26,456 bases of DNA from JABIBT01 sp964481835 (lineage in GTDB: Archaea > Nanobdellota > Nanobdellia > SCGC-AAA011-G17 > PNOQ01). Of this stretch, positions 8,209-15,910 are shown one piece after another (position 1 is the first letter of the stretch; every line of letters starts with the position of its first letter). Both the position numbers and the translations under genes were made by a program. The notes beneath the pieces were generated by a model. That model was given only the letters and a program-made list of their open reading frames with translations. It was not told the origin of the DNA and did no database searches. The stretch is from positions 1 through 26,456 of the forward strand of contig CAYZTT010000010.1 of assembly GCA_964481835.1 (NCBI GenBank), in the 5' to 3' direction.

Positions 8209-9168
8209 TTACCCTCTGGCGAATAAGAAGGTTATATAGAATAAATACATTCCTATTAAAATAAATGAGTTCCATTTCTCTAATTTATTCTTCTTGCCGG
8301 CATACATGAATGTAAGGAGTATTGTCGTTGTTGCGAATAAAAATACTAAATCGATATTATATATTGTGTTGAAAGGTATTGGTCTGATTATTGAAGAAGT
8401 CCCCAATACTAGAAATGTGTTGAATATATTGGACCCGATTATGTTCCCCACTACAAAATCTAGTTTTTTCTTAAATAAGGCGACTAAAGAGACTACTAGT
8501 TCTGGGAGGGATGTCCCCATAGCTAAAAGTGTCGCAGAAATCAGGAATTCTGATAGGCCTAGGCTGGTAGCGATTGTGGTTGCGGAATCTACTACAAGCT
8601 TCCCTCCAACAAATAATGCGACAATACCTCCGAGCATTAACATAGCTGTTTTTCTTTTTGATAGCTTTTCCTTTAGCTCATCAGGCAATATTTTGGCTTT
8701 GTCTTTCTTACTAATCATATAAATATAACCTATGAAAATTAAAAAGAATATTATGAAGACTATCCCATCGGTTCTTGAGAGCATATTTGGACCGTCAGAA
8801 AATAATGAGTCATTGGCCAAAATCAATAAAAGTAATACTGAAAATAGTGTGAATGGAATCCCTTTTTTTACTACTATGTATCTGACTTTTAATATTAAGA
8901 AGAAAGAACAAATCCCAAGTATCACTAAAATATTTGCTATATTCGATCCGATTATATTCCCCAATCCTAATTCAGAGGGCCCCGCAACTGAAGATATAGC
9001 GTTTATCATAAGTTCTGGAAGGGATGTTGAGAATGCCAATACTGTTAGTCCTATTATTAGAGGTTTGATTCTAAGTATCTTCCCTATACTTGAAGAACCA
9101 TCCACCAAGTAGGCTGCCCCCTTTATTAATAGGAAAAAACCTGCCAGTAGTAAAACATATTCTAGCAT
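8209..9168 (-). CDS. Na+/Ca2+ exchanger family (CaCA) antiporter
   Basis: The protein is a cation antiporter of the inner membrane, expected to move Ca2+ (or another cation) against Na+ or H+. Its 319 aa, about ten TM helices and two inverted alpha-repeats are typical of the YrbG/NCX_Mj type. Repeat 1 is LAFSTSLPEL (Glu52) with GNIIGSNIANILVILG; repeat 2 is LAMGTSLPEL (Glu223) with GNIIGSNIFNTFLVLG. The two Glu residues are the expected cation ligands. A Lys-rich cytoplasmic loop (about 154-174) separates the two halves. A palindromic TTTATAAA lies 25.5 nt upstream of the ATG. The family name is secure; the transported ion cannot be fixed from sequence. Confidence 0.92.
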   Translation of the reverse strand: MLEYVLLLAGFFLLIKGAAYLVDGSSSIGKILRIKPLIIGLTVLAFSTSLPELMINAISSVAGPSELGLGNIIGSNIANILVILGICSFFLILKVRYIVVKKGIPFTLFSVLLLLILANDSLFSDGPNMLSRTDGIVFIIFFLIFIGYIYMISKKDKAKILPDELKEKLSKRKTAMLMLGGIVALFVGGKLVVDSATTIATSLGLSEFLISATLLAMGTSLPELVVSLVALFKKKLDFVVGNIIGSNIFNTFLVLGTSSIIRPIPFNTIYNIDLVFLFATTTILLTFMYAGKKNKLEKWNSFILIGMYLFYITFLFARG

Positions 9169-9189
9169 AGTTAATTTTTAAGTTATTAG

Positions 9190-9197
9190 TTTATAAA
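9190..9197 (-). promoter_or_regulatory. TATA box for the antiporter gene
   Basis: TTTATAAA, a perfect palindrome, is centred 25.5 nt from the antiporter ATG read on the minus strand. The transcript is leaderless. It sits back to back with the tRNA promoter. Confidence 0.65.
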
Positions 9198-9213
9198 TAT
9201 TGTTACCGCAAGG

Positions 9214-9221
9214 TTTAAAAA
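9214..9221 (+). promoter_or_regulatory. TATA box for initiator tRNA-Met
   Basis: TTTAAAAA is preceded by a purine-rich BRE-like stretch and centred about 28 nt before the first base of the tRNA. Transcription would begin a few bases before the mature 5' end. Confidence 0.55.
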
Positions 9222-9245
9222 GAGCCTGAGAGTTTTTTATAGTGC

Positions 9246-9320
9246 AGCGAGATGGAGCAGTTAGGAGTGCTCGTCGGGCTCATAACCCGGAGGTCGGTGG
9301 TTCAAATCCACCTCTCGCTA
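9246..9320 (+). tRNA. Initiator tRNA-Met (CAT)
   Basis: A full cloverleaf of 75 nt fits. The acceptor stem AGCGAGA pairs with TCTCGCT (A1:U72, the archaeal/eukaryotic initiator hallmark), with discriminator A. The D-stem is GAGC/GCTC. The anticodon stem is TCGGG/CCCGG, with three consecutive G:C pairs next to the loop CTCATAA (anticodon CAT), as required for initiators. The T-arm is GGTGG-TTCAAAT-CCACC. No intron is present and no CCA is encoded; the next base already belongs to the stop codon of the gene on the other strand. It starts translation of all AUG genes here. Confidence 0.96.
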
Positions 9321-10388
9321 TTATAAAATTCTTAATTCTTTAGCCTCCATTAGAGCAAGTACTGCATGTTGATTTCTATCTACCCTCATCTCTGTAGAAT
9401 CCCAGCTTCCCCTTATGCCGCCAATGGCAGAAAGAGGATAGTTCTTTTTATCTGTTATTTGTAATGCAAGTATTGCGTCTGCACCCTCTTCTATAAAATT
9501 AGAGTAGCAAGTCACCCTTTCTTGATCGTTTAATAATCTGGCCAATTCGTATGCCATATTTACTCCCTCCATGTAGACTGCAGTAACACTGCCCCTTGAG
9601 AAATCAAAATTCTGACAATTCTCACCAGGGTTATGGAAATCTACCATGAAATCATTCATTTCAAATACAAAATCTGCAACTTCTTGATCTTGTGTTACTT
9701 TGTATAGTTTATTATACGCCCTTGATTGCCAGGGTACAAAGGCGGTATTTTGTTCTTCTTGGAAATAATCCTTATAGAAAGGGAATGCTCTTTGCGTTGC
9801 TTGTAGATATTTTATCTCCCCGGTTTGTTCATACATAGACATGATAGCGAATAAGGCTTCTCCCGGATAGTAATTTTGATTTCCTGGATCACTGGAATAG
9901 AAATATGAACTTAAGGATCCATCTTCGTTTTGTTGATGCAATATCCCATTTGAGAACTTCTCTAAATAATATTGTTTTTGTGGATGCTCGGATTCTAAGA
10001 GTGTTAATACCATAAAGGCAGAATAGCCTAGTTTTTGCCTTTTTGTGATGTTGAGTATTAAGAAATCATTTTCTTGGTCATAATAGAAATAGGTTTCAAA
10101 ATGATTAAACCCCTTGTTGGCTAGAGTTTTGTATCTTGGATCGTTTAGATAGTTGGCTAGCTTTGAAATGGACCAGAGCGATGCAGTTTCTCTTAGTGCA
10201 TGAGATTCTCCGGAGTATGTGTTTTTTTCAAAATCGTATGTATAAAATAAGAATTTATCGTTTTGGCTATTTAGAAACCATTCTCCGCCAAGTTCTATTG
10301 ACTCTGCATATTTATCTGAATTTAGGAATGGAACAAGAAGAATTGTTAAAAAGATTATTATGGCCACAATAATTGTCGATTTTCTCAT
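9321..10388 (-). CDS. Membrane-anchored alpha/alpha-toroid-like protein
   Basis: The 355-aa protein has an N-terminal hydrophobic anchor or signal (residues 5-23, after MRKS) and an all-helical exported domain. Recurring helix pairs with aromatic and Gly-rich turns (ASLWSISKLANYLNDPRYKTLA, YSAFMVLTLLE, YYPGEALFAIMSMYEQTGEIKYL, VTAVYMEGVNMAYELARLL, RNQHAVLALMEA) and a DGSLSSYF turn suggest a six-hairpin / (alpha/alpha)6 toroid, as in the glycosidase or prenyltransferase-like superfamilies. A carbohydrate-related role is inferred; no catalytic residues can be assigned with confidence. Its start overlaps the SdpI-like gene by 4 bp (ATGA), so the two are translationally coupled. Confidence 0.7.
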   Translation of the reverse strand: MRKSTIIVAIIIFLTILLVPFLNSDKYAESIELGGEWFLNSQNDKFLFYTYDFEKNTYSGESHALRETASLWSISKLANYLNDPRYKTLANKGFNHFETYFYYDQENDFLILNITKRQKLGYSAFMVLTLLESEHPQKQYYLEKFSNGILHQQNEDGSLSSYFYSSDPGNQNYYPGEALFAIMSMYEQTGEIKYLQATQRAFPFYKDYFQEEQNTAFVPWQSRAYNKLYKVTQDQEVADFVFEMNDFMVDFHNPGENCQNFDFSRGSVTAVYMEGVNMAYELARLLNDQERVTCYSNFIEEGADAILALQITDKKNYPLSAIGGIRGSWDSTEMRVDRNQHAVLALMEAKELRIL

Positions 10389-11014
10389 TTTTCTTTTCTA
10401 AACTCGAGGTAAGAATAAAGTACTAAATATAGGGAGAATGCTATTAATAAGAATACTGAGTATAAGAAATAATCTGGTGCGAAAAGTGTCAACAATATTA
10501 GTACTGCGGCAATCTTGAATAATTTTGATCCCAGTTTGTGTGTTTTCTCCCAGACTCCTTCACTAGATAGTGTCCAGGGTGTCCTTATTCCGATAAACCA
10601 ATTTCTTTTTGCATTTTGTATTAAAATTCCTGCATAATAGAATAGGATTGCCATTGCAGGTATCATCGCGGCAGTCATATTGAAAGCGTTATCAAAGCTA
10701 GCAAAAATTGTTAAAATATGTATATAAAACATAAATCCAACCATCAATAGAACAAATCTATCAAAATATTTTCTAAAGCCAATTATATTCTTTTTTAAGG
10801 GGTCTATATGGGGGACTGCTATGAATAGCAAGAACATTATAATTGCTGTGAATGGCATTAAAAATAAGCCTAGGGCTTTGGTTGAATAGTCGTCTATTTC
10901 CCCATCTTTATTCCAGTGTGTTGGGATCTCATCTGGAAGTTGAGGATAAAAATAAATGCTAACTAGAAGGGATATTAATATCAAAATTAGAGATATTATA
11001 TTGGTCTTTTTCAT
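10385..11014 (-). CDS. SdpI-like membrane protein (DUF1648)
   Basis: The 209-aa protein has about six TM helices. An N-terminal DUF1648-type motif (LPDEIPTHWNKDGEIDDY, about 27-44) and the C-terminal SdpI signature (RNWFIGIRTPWTLSSEGVW, then THKLGSKLF) are both clear. In Bacillus, SdpI is the immunity and signalling protein against the SdpC toxin. No sdpC-like gene is seen here, so an immunity role is not implied; a general membrane protein of unknown function is safer. It is the first gene of a two-gene operon with the toroid-like protein. A TTATTAAA on the minus strand (about 11036-11043) is a possible TATA box, back to back with the rnhB promoter. Confidence 0.82.
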   Translation of the reverse strand: MKKTNIISLILILISLLVSIYFYPQLPDEIPTHWNKDGEIDDYSTKALGLFLMPFTAIIMFLLFIAVPHIDPLKKNIIGFRKYFDRFVLLMVGFMFYIHILTIFASFDNAFNMTAAMIPAMAILFYYAGILIQNAKRNWFIGIRTPWTLSSEGVWEKTHKLGSKLFKIAAVLILLTLFAPDYFLYSVFLLIAFSLYLVLYSYLEFRKEK

Positions 11015-11055
11015 GATGTAAAACGTGTTATTATCTTTAATAATATTTCGGTATT

Positions 11056-11063
11056 TTTATAAA
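11056..11063 (+). promoter_or_regulatory. TATA box for rnhB
   Basis: TTTATAAA is centred 25.5 nt upstream of the ATG at 11085. It lies downstream of the ATG-less in-frame extension, so the longer reading frame beginning at 11025 cannot be translated from this promoter. Confidence 0.65.
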
Positions 11064-11084
11064 GTTGATTTGTTAGTTCTTCTT

Positions 11085-11735
11085 ATGAATGTTTTAGGTA
11101 TTGATGAAGCAGGACGGGGGCCGGTTATTGGAGATATGGTACTGGCTGGAGTTATGATTGATGAGAAGGATGAATCTAAATTCAAGGATATTGGAGTGAA
11201 GGATTCTAAGCTAATTTTGCCCAAAAGAAGAAAAGTATTATTTAAAGAAGTAAAGAAGATTGCAAAAAAGTTCCATATTATTGAAATTTCTCCAAAAGAG
11301 ATTGATGATGCAGTTTTTTCTAAGGAGATGAATTTGAATAAATTGGAAGCCGTTAAATCTGCCATAATCATTAATAAGTTAAAACCGGATAAGGCCATTG
11401 TTGATTGTCCAAGTAATAATCCAGGCAGCTATGAGGAGTATTTGAGGCTTTTTTTAAAGGATAAGGATATTAAGCTGGTTGTTGAAAATAAGGCTGATTT
11501 CAATTATTTGACCGTTGGAGCGGCATCTATTTTGGCTAAAGTAACTAGAGATGAAGGTATTGAAAAAATTAAGAAGAAATATGGGGATATCGGCAGTGGT
11601 TACCCTTCAGATCCAAATACTAAAGAATTTATTAAAGGTAATTTTGAGAAACATCCAGAGATTTTTAGAAAAAGTTGGGCCACATTTAAGAATTTAAAAT
11701 CTGGGAAAACCCAGAAGAAACTTGGCGAGTTTTAG
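11085..11735 (+). CDS. rnhB: Ribonuclease HII
   Basis: This enzyme cuts the RNA strand of RNA-DNA hybrids and removes misincorporated ribonucleotides. The length, 216 aa, is typical of archaeal RNase HII. The start gives MNVLGIDEAGRGPVIG, with catalytic Asp7 and Glu8. The third acidic residue is in AIVDCPSNN, and the family motif YLTVGAASILAKVTRD contributes the fourth Asp. A frame open to 11025 would add 20 hydrophobic residues, but the TATA position and the family's N-terminus both favour 11085. The 3' end overlaps the convergent 114-aa gene by 4 bp (TTAG holds both stops). Confidence 0.95.
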   Translation: MNVLGIDEAGRGPVIGDMVLAGVMIDEKDESKFKDIGVKDSKLILPKRRKVLFKEVKKIAKKFHIIEISPKEIDDAVFSKEMNLNKLEAVKSAIIINKLKPDKAIVDCPSNNPGSYEEYLRLFLKDKDIKLVVENKADFNYLTVGAASILAKVTRDEGIEKIKKKYGDIGSGYPSDPNTKEFIKGNFEKHPEIFRKSWATFKNLKSGKTQKKLGEF

Positions 11736-12076
11736 ATTGACCTATTAAACCCATATTTATTGAGCCTTGGTGAATCATTTAATTTTCCGTAACTTTCAGG
11801 ATATATCAATGTGGCTGCCACTCCGCTTTCTGGCCTCCTTAGAGATGTGGCTTTCAATGTGAATTCTTCATCATCATCAGTAAATATTATGACTCCCCCT
11901 CTTTTCTCCATTCTACTAAATAATCGCGGAGTCATAAAATATCCTTCTACATCTTCTCTGAGCCCGGATAGTTCATCTGATAGTTCATCATCTCGCCCAG
12001 AGGATAATAGCTTTGCACCCTGCACCCTACAAGAATATTGTAATTCGTTTGATGATTTCCTCTCCGGTAATGCCAT
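11732..12076 (-). CDS. Hypothetical protein, 114 aa
   Basis: I do not recognise the family. The protein is soluble and charged, beginning MALPERKSSNELQYSC, with an acidic Ser-rich segment (SSGRDDELSDELSGLRED) and a beta-rich second half (GGVIIFTDDDEEFTLKATSL, then SGVAATLIYPESYG). It is chosen over the overlapping frame on the other strand because it has a near-perfect Shine-Dalgarno AAGGAGGG (12084-12091) 7 nt from the ATG, and because it ends exactly at the rnhB stop. A TATA-like TTTATTTAAA on the minus strand around 12137-12148 could serve it. It is divergent from guaB. Confidence 0.65.
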   Translation of the reverse strand: MALPERKSSNELQYSCRVQGAKLLSSGRDDELSDELSGLREDVEGYFMTPRLFSRMEKRGGVIIFTDDDEEFTLKATSLRRPESGVAATLIYPESYGKLNDSPRLNKYGFNRSI

Positions 12077-12150
12077 TAGAATTCCCTCCTTAAATAATGC
12101 ATAATTTCCATGCTAAAATAAGGATGGGCAACAAATGGTTTAAATAAATT

Positions 12151-12171
12151 ATTGTAGTAGAATATTACAAT
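12151..12171. promoter_or_regulatory. Imperfect 21-bp palindrome in guaB / orphan divergent promoter region
   Basis: ATTGTAGTA-gaa-TATTACAAT has arms that pair with one mismatch. It lies between the probable promoters of the divergent 114-aa gene and guaB, just before a candidate guaB TATA box (TTATTAAA, about 12178-12185). Operator function is inferred; in AT-rich DNA such palindromes also arise by chance. Confidence 0.3.
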
Positions 12172-12207
12172 AAAACTTATTAAATTGATATATTTCCCAA
12201 AAGTCCG

Positions 12208-13650
12208 GTGAATAAACATATTAGATTGGGGCTTAGTTTTGATGATGTTCTATTAGTTCCCAAAAGATCGTCTATAGAATCTAGAAGAAGTGTTGATACT
12301 GGGGCGTTTATTACAAAAAATGTTAAGATAAACATCCCCATGATCTCATTAAATATGGCTACTGTTACTGAATCTAAGATGGCCATAGCCATGGCAAGAG
12401 AGGGAGGAATTGGGATTGTCCATAGATTTATGCCTATTGCAGAACAAGCTGCCGAAGTGCGAAATGTAAAGAGATCAACTGGGAGAATTATTGAAGATCC
12501 GGTAACCCTTTATGAGGATACTACGTTAGGAGATGCTACAAAGGTTATTGAATCAAATAATGAGATCACTGGTTTATTGGTTGTAAACCGAGAAAATAAA
12601 TTGGTTGGAATTCTGACCCAAAGAGATATCATTTTTGAGAAAGATAGAGATAAACTGATTAGAGAGTTAATGACCAAAAAAGAGGATTTAGTGGTTGCAA
12701 ACCCTGCAATAAGTATTGGGGAAGCTAAAGAGATTTTAAGAAAAAATAAATTTGAAAAATTGCCCCTAGTTGATGGAAGTGGCTTTGTCAGGGGATTAAT
12801 CACTATGAGAGATATAATTCATTTGGAAGAATATAGTAATGCGTGCCGAGATAAAAAGGGAAGGTTGAAAGTTGCGGCAGCTATTGGAATTGTTGATGAT
12901 TATTTAGAACGGGCCGCAGCATTAGTAAAAGAGGGAGTAGATGTATTGGTTGTGGATGTTGCACATGGTCATTCTGATATGACAATAAAGGCAATTAAGA
13001 TTCTTAAAAAGAAATTTAAAGTTGATATTCTGGCGGGAAATGTCGCAACAGGAGAGGGTGCAAGAGACCTTATTAAAGCAGGTGCTGATGGAATTAAAGT
13101 AGGGGTCGGTAATGGAACTATTTGTACTACTAGGATTGTAGCCGGTGCGGGGGTTCCTCAATTTACGGCAATATCAGACGTATATGCAGTTGCAAAAAAA
13201 CATAAAGTCCCAGTTATTAATGATGGAGGCATAGCCTCTTCAGGAAATTTTTCTAAAACCCTTGCTGCAGGGGCTTCTGCGGTTATGTTTGGAAGTGTTC
13301 TTGCTGGTACTGATGAAACACCTGGGCCAGTAGTTTACAAGCAGGGAAGGCAGTATAAACACTATCACGGGAGCACTTCCTATATGTCTAATGTTATTAA
13401 ACAAAAGAGGGAGACTAAGGAGCCCGTTAAGGAGTTTCTTAGGGAAGCCTATGTTGAAGGTGTAGAGAGTATGGTCCCATACAAAGGCCCCGTAAAAGAA
13501 GTCATACATGCCTATATGAAGGGCTTAAAATCCGGGATGAGTTATTGTAATGCAAAAAATCTCGTTGAATTGAGAGCAAATTCTGAGTTCATCAGGATAA
13601 CTGATAAGGGTTTGAAAGAAAGTATGCCTCACGATGTGGAAGAAGTTTAA
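12208..13650 (+). CDS. guaB: IMP dehydrogenase
   Basis: This enzyme is expected to oxidise IMP to XMP with NAD+, the committed step of GMP synthesis. Start is GTG, giving MNKHIRLGLSFDDVLLVP, the usual IMPDH N-terminus. The 480-aa TIM barrel is interrupted by two CBS domains (about 93-210; GILTQRDI and GLITMRDI). The catalytic loop is GNGTICTTR with Cys306, where GPGSICTTR is usual. VINDGGIASSG, VMFGSVLAGTDETPG and VPYKGPVKEVIHAYMKGLKSGM are conserved. The mobile flap is unusual: HYHGSTSYMSN replaces the common YRGMGSL, and no Arg-Tyr pair is visible before VEGVE. GMP reductase is less likely because its flap motifs are absent. Regulation of the CBS domains by nucleotides is known in the family. 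Confidence 0.9.
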   Translation: MNKHIRLGLSFDDVLLVPKRSSIESRRSVDTGAFITKNVKINIPMISLNMATVTESKMAIAMAREGGIGIVHRFMPIAEQAAEVRNVKRSTGRIIEDPVTLYEDTTLGDATKVIESNNEITGLLVVNRENKLVGILTQRDIIFEKDRDKLIRELMTKKEDLVVANPAISIGEAKEILRKNKFEKLPLVDGSGFVRGLITMRDIIHLEEYSNACRDKKGRLKVAAAIGIVDDYLERAAALVKEGVDVLVVDVAHGHSDMTIKAIKILKKKFKVDILAGNVATGEGARDLIKAGADGIKVGVGNGTICTTRIVAGAGVPQFTAISDVYAVAKKHKVPVINDGGIASSGNFSKTLAAGASAVMFGSVLAGTDETPGPVVYKQGRQYKHYHGSTSYMSNVIKQKRETKEPVKEFLREAYVEGVESMVPYKGPVKEVIHAYMKGLKSGMSYCNAKNLVELRANSEFIRITDKGLKESMPHDVEEV

Positions 13651-14720
13651 CGTTTTTTCTTTTTAACTGGTTTTTTCTTAACTGTTTTCTTTTTTACTTC
13701 TTTTTTCTTTGTTATTTTTTTAGAGGATTTTTTGTCCCCTTTCATTTTGAATTGCACTTTTCTTTCTTTTATTGGAGCCTTTATTCCTTTATCTTTTGGT
13801 TTGTTCTTGTGTACTCTTATTTCTCCGTGCCTTACTTTTTCTACTTTCCTTCCGGTTGTTGTCACTAGTTCATCTGGATTGAATTTTCCGCCGCTTTTTT
13901 TCCTTCTCTTTGCTAATTCTTCTTTTAACAGAGGAATTTGTCTATTTATATCTCTCATTAAATCTGAGAATTTTTTAATCCTTATCCTATATGTAGATTC
14001 TGACATTTTATCATTTTCGAAGTAATCTTTTTGAGTAGTTTTAATTAGTTCTTCAAGTACTTGTGATTCGCGGGCTAGTTTTTTTAGTTTAAATCTTATT
14101 AAAATGATTCTTAGTCTATTTTTTATAATTAAATATAAGATTAATGCTACTACTAAAACTATTAAAATTGTCATCCAGTTATTTACAAAGAATGATTTTA
14201 GGGTTTGAGTTGTTGTTTTGTAGGCTAAATTTAAGGCTGTATATTGCCCCTCTATCTCTACTAACTTTGAATAAGCTTCTTTTGCTAAATCGTAGGCTTC
14301 ATCATATCTTTCACTGTCAAACCCAAACTGCATTTCTTCAATGATTGTTTCTGCATCGGTTAGATCAATTTGAGGATTTTCTAGTTTTATATCATCATAA
14401 ATTCCATAGACGTAGGTTATTTCATCTTTTGTTATATATCCTTGGGCTTTTAGGGAGTCTATCTCCTCCATATATGAGTCAATTAGTGTGAAATCTCTTA
14501 GGGATTCTGTCTTTATGTTCATCTGGCCTTCATAAATCTGTCTTGCGGCCTTTAGGGTGTCGTTCATTCTTACAATATTGAAGCCATCTTCCTGCATCTC
14601 AAACATAATGTCTTCAACCTCAAGAAATTTAACCTCATATACCGTTAAAGGTTCTTCAACAGCAATAGAGAAAGGAATAATTAGAAACATTAATAATAGA
14701 AGATAAACTTTTGGTTTCAT
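13647..14720 (-). CDS. Single-TM protein with helical ectodomain and cytoplasmic coiled coil
   Basis: The 357 aa comprise a signal peptide (residues 1-20, MKPKVYLLLLMFLIIPFSIA), a helical ectodomain (21-178) with a TPR-like pair (FDSERYDEAYDLAKEAYSKL), one TM (about 181-200), and a cytoplasmic coiled coil (205-275). The tail is very Lys-rich (310-357, KKKTVKKKPVKKKKR). The ectodomain-TM-coiled-coil order and the motif TQKDYFENDKMSESTY match the C-terminus of the giant surface protein of the same operon (TQTDYITKGKFETRVY), so the two look paralogous. The gene starts one base after the KaiC-like gene's stop and is probably co-translated with it. It overlaps guaB tail to tail by 4 bp. The basic tail could bind nucleic acid, the ATPase's acidic parts or lipids. 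No function is known. Confidence 0.75.
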   Translation of the reverse strand: MKPKVYLLLLMFLIIPFSIAVEEPLTVYEVKFLEVEDIMFEMQEDGFNIVRMNDTLKAARQIYEGQMNIKTESLRDFTLIDSYMEEIDSLKAQGYITKDEITYVYGIYDDIKLENPQIDLTDAETIIEEMQFGFDSERYDEAYDLAKEAYSKLVEIEGQYTALNLAYKTTTQTLKSFFVNNWMTILIVLVVALILYLIIKNRLRIILIRFKLKKLARESQVLEELIKTTQKDYFENDKMSESTYRIRIKKFSDLMRDINRQIPLLKEELAKRRKKSGGKFNPDELVTTTGRKVEKVRHGEIRVHKNKPKDKGIKAPIKERKVQFKMKGDKKSSKKITKKKEVKKKTVKKKPVKKKKR

Positions 14721-14721
14721 T

Positions 14722-15855
14722 TTAAGTTAATTCGTATTTGCCTTTTAGGGTCTTATTAGCATATATCTTCATTCCTTCTTTGTCTTTAATCTCAACTTCA
14801 ACTATTTTTCTTTCGAATTGTTGTCCTCTTAGCTTTAATATTTCCATTGCCCTTGTTCTATTTCCGGCGACATATATAACGTTGTAGAAGATTATTATGC
14901 CGTCAGATAGGAAGCTAGTAGCTTCATCTGCCATTGTTACACTTTTCCCCACATGGCCAGGATTTGGAACCTCTCTTATTAGGAATGAGGTCATTTTATG
15001 CTCTTCCAAATATCTAAACAATTGCTCCATATAGATTCTAAACCGGCTCTCTTCTCCAGAGAAAGCTGATGAAATGGAGGTTAGAGAATCAACAAAAACT
15101 AAATCAGGATCAATATTTTGAGGTATTAATATTGGTTGTACTTTAATCAATAGTTCTTTTTTTGCCTCAGATAGCAATGCTTCAACAGACCTTGCTATAT
15201 CTAATGCATTAAATCTCATAATTATCAAGTTCCCCTGCTTTACATACTTTCCTGCGGGAAATCCAAAGGATTCCATGTGTGCAATCAATCTATCTTCTGG
15301 TTCTTCAAAACTCATGTAGAGGACCTTTTTTCCTCTGGCACACATATCATTGGCTAAATGCAAGCAGAAGATTGTTTTTCCAGAACCCGGGCCGCCCTCC
15401 ACTAAGATGCTTGATCCTATTGGAACGCCTCCTTCTTTTAGTAAGTCATTAAATCCATCTATATTAAATTTAATAACTTCCTCTCCACTACTTGATCCCC
15501 CATTTCCCTTTATAGGTTTTTGGGAAAGACTTATTTTTTCGTGAGATTCTAAGTGTTTTACTTTTTTCCCCCTTATCTTCTTTAATGGTTTTTCAGAATC
15601 TTCTACGAACCCTTTGGGCTCCTTATAGTTTTTAGTAAAATCTGTAGCTATTTCTTTAGCTATTTTCATCTCTTCTTCATATATTTCTTTTTGCACTTTT
15701 GGATCGAATTTTTCTACTTTTATTTCATTGGGCAGAGGGTTTTTTTGTATTTTTTTTGGCTGTATAGAAATCCCCTTCTCTTTAACTTCAGACTGGTCTT
15801 TGTTCTCTTTTTTTTCTAGCCCTAATAGTTTTTTAAAAAACCCTTTTTTATTCAT
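14722..15855 (-). CDS. KaiC-like RecA-fold ATPase with N-terminal extension
   Basis: This is a cytoplasmic ATPase of the KaiC/RadA superfamily. I prefer the ATG at 15855 (MNKKGFFKKLLGLEKK, 377 aa) to an in-frame TTG 12 nt upstream, because the archaeal SD GGTGAT (15859-15864) lies just before it. A charged, Lys-rich extension (1-125) begins with an amphipathic helix that could touch the membrane. Then comes a KaiC domain: Walker A GGPGSGKT (154-161), a Glu-Glu pair in YMSFEEPEDRL, Walker B DLVFVDSLTS, and the family C-terminus MEILKLRGQQFERKI. The catalytic Glu pair is intact, unlike in ArlH. It sits between the giant surface protein and the helical membrane protein, so a role on their cytoplasmic parts is inferred. 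Oligomerisation into hexamers is usual in the family. Confidence 0.85.
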   Translation of the reverse strand: MNKKGFFKKLLGLEKKENKDQSEVKEKGISIQPKKIQKNPLPNEIKVEKFDPKVQKEIYEEEMKIAKEIATDFTKNYKEPKGFVEDSEKPLKKIRGKKVKHLESHEKISLSQKPIKGNGGSSSGEEVIKFNIDGFNDLLKEGGVPIGSSILVEGGPGSGKTIFCLHLANDMCARGKKVLYMSFEEPEDRLIAHMESFGFPAGKYVKQGNLIIMRFNALDIARSVEALLSEAKKELLIKVQPILIPQNIDPDLVFVDSLTSISSAFSGEESRFRIYMEQLFRYLEEHKMTSFLIREVPNPGHVGKSVTMADEATSFLSDGIIIFYNVIYVAGNRTRAMEILKLRGQQFERKIVEVEIKDKEGMKIYANKTLKGKYELT

Positions 15856-15910
15856 TACATCACCCAAGCCTCATGTTTCTATTATTTTCATTCTTCCTTT
15901 TTATACTTTT

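Noticed and set aside
11025..11084. N-terminal 20-residue extension of RNase HII
   Set aside because: The TATA box lies inside this stretch, and the family starts at MNVLGIDEAGRG.
11811..12104. 97-aa plus-strand frame opposite the 114-aa gene
   Set aside because: It has no SD or TATA box at the right distance and is Ser/low-complexity rich, while the minus-strand frame has AAGGAGGG 7 nt from its ATG.
14722..15855. Archaellum ATPase-regulator ArlH
   Set aside because: The Glu-Glu pair is kept, a long N-terminal extension is present, and no arl genes (ArlI, ArlJ, archaellins) are nearby.
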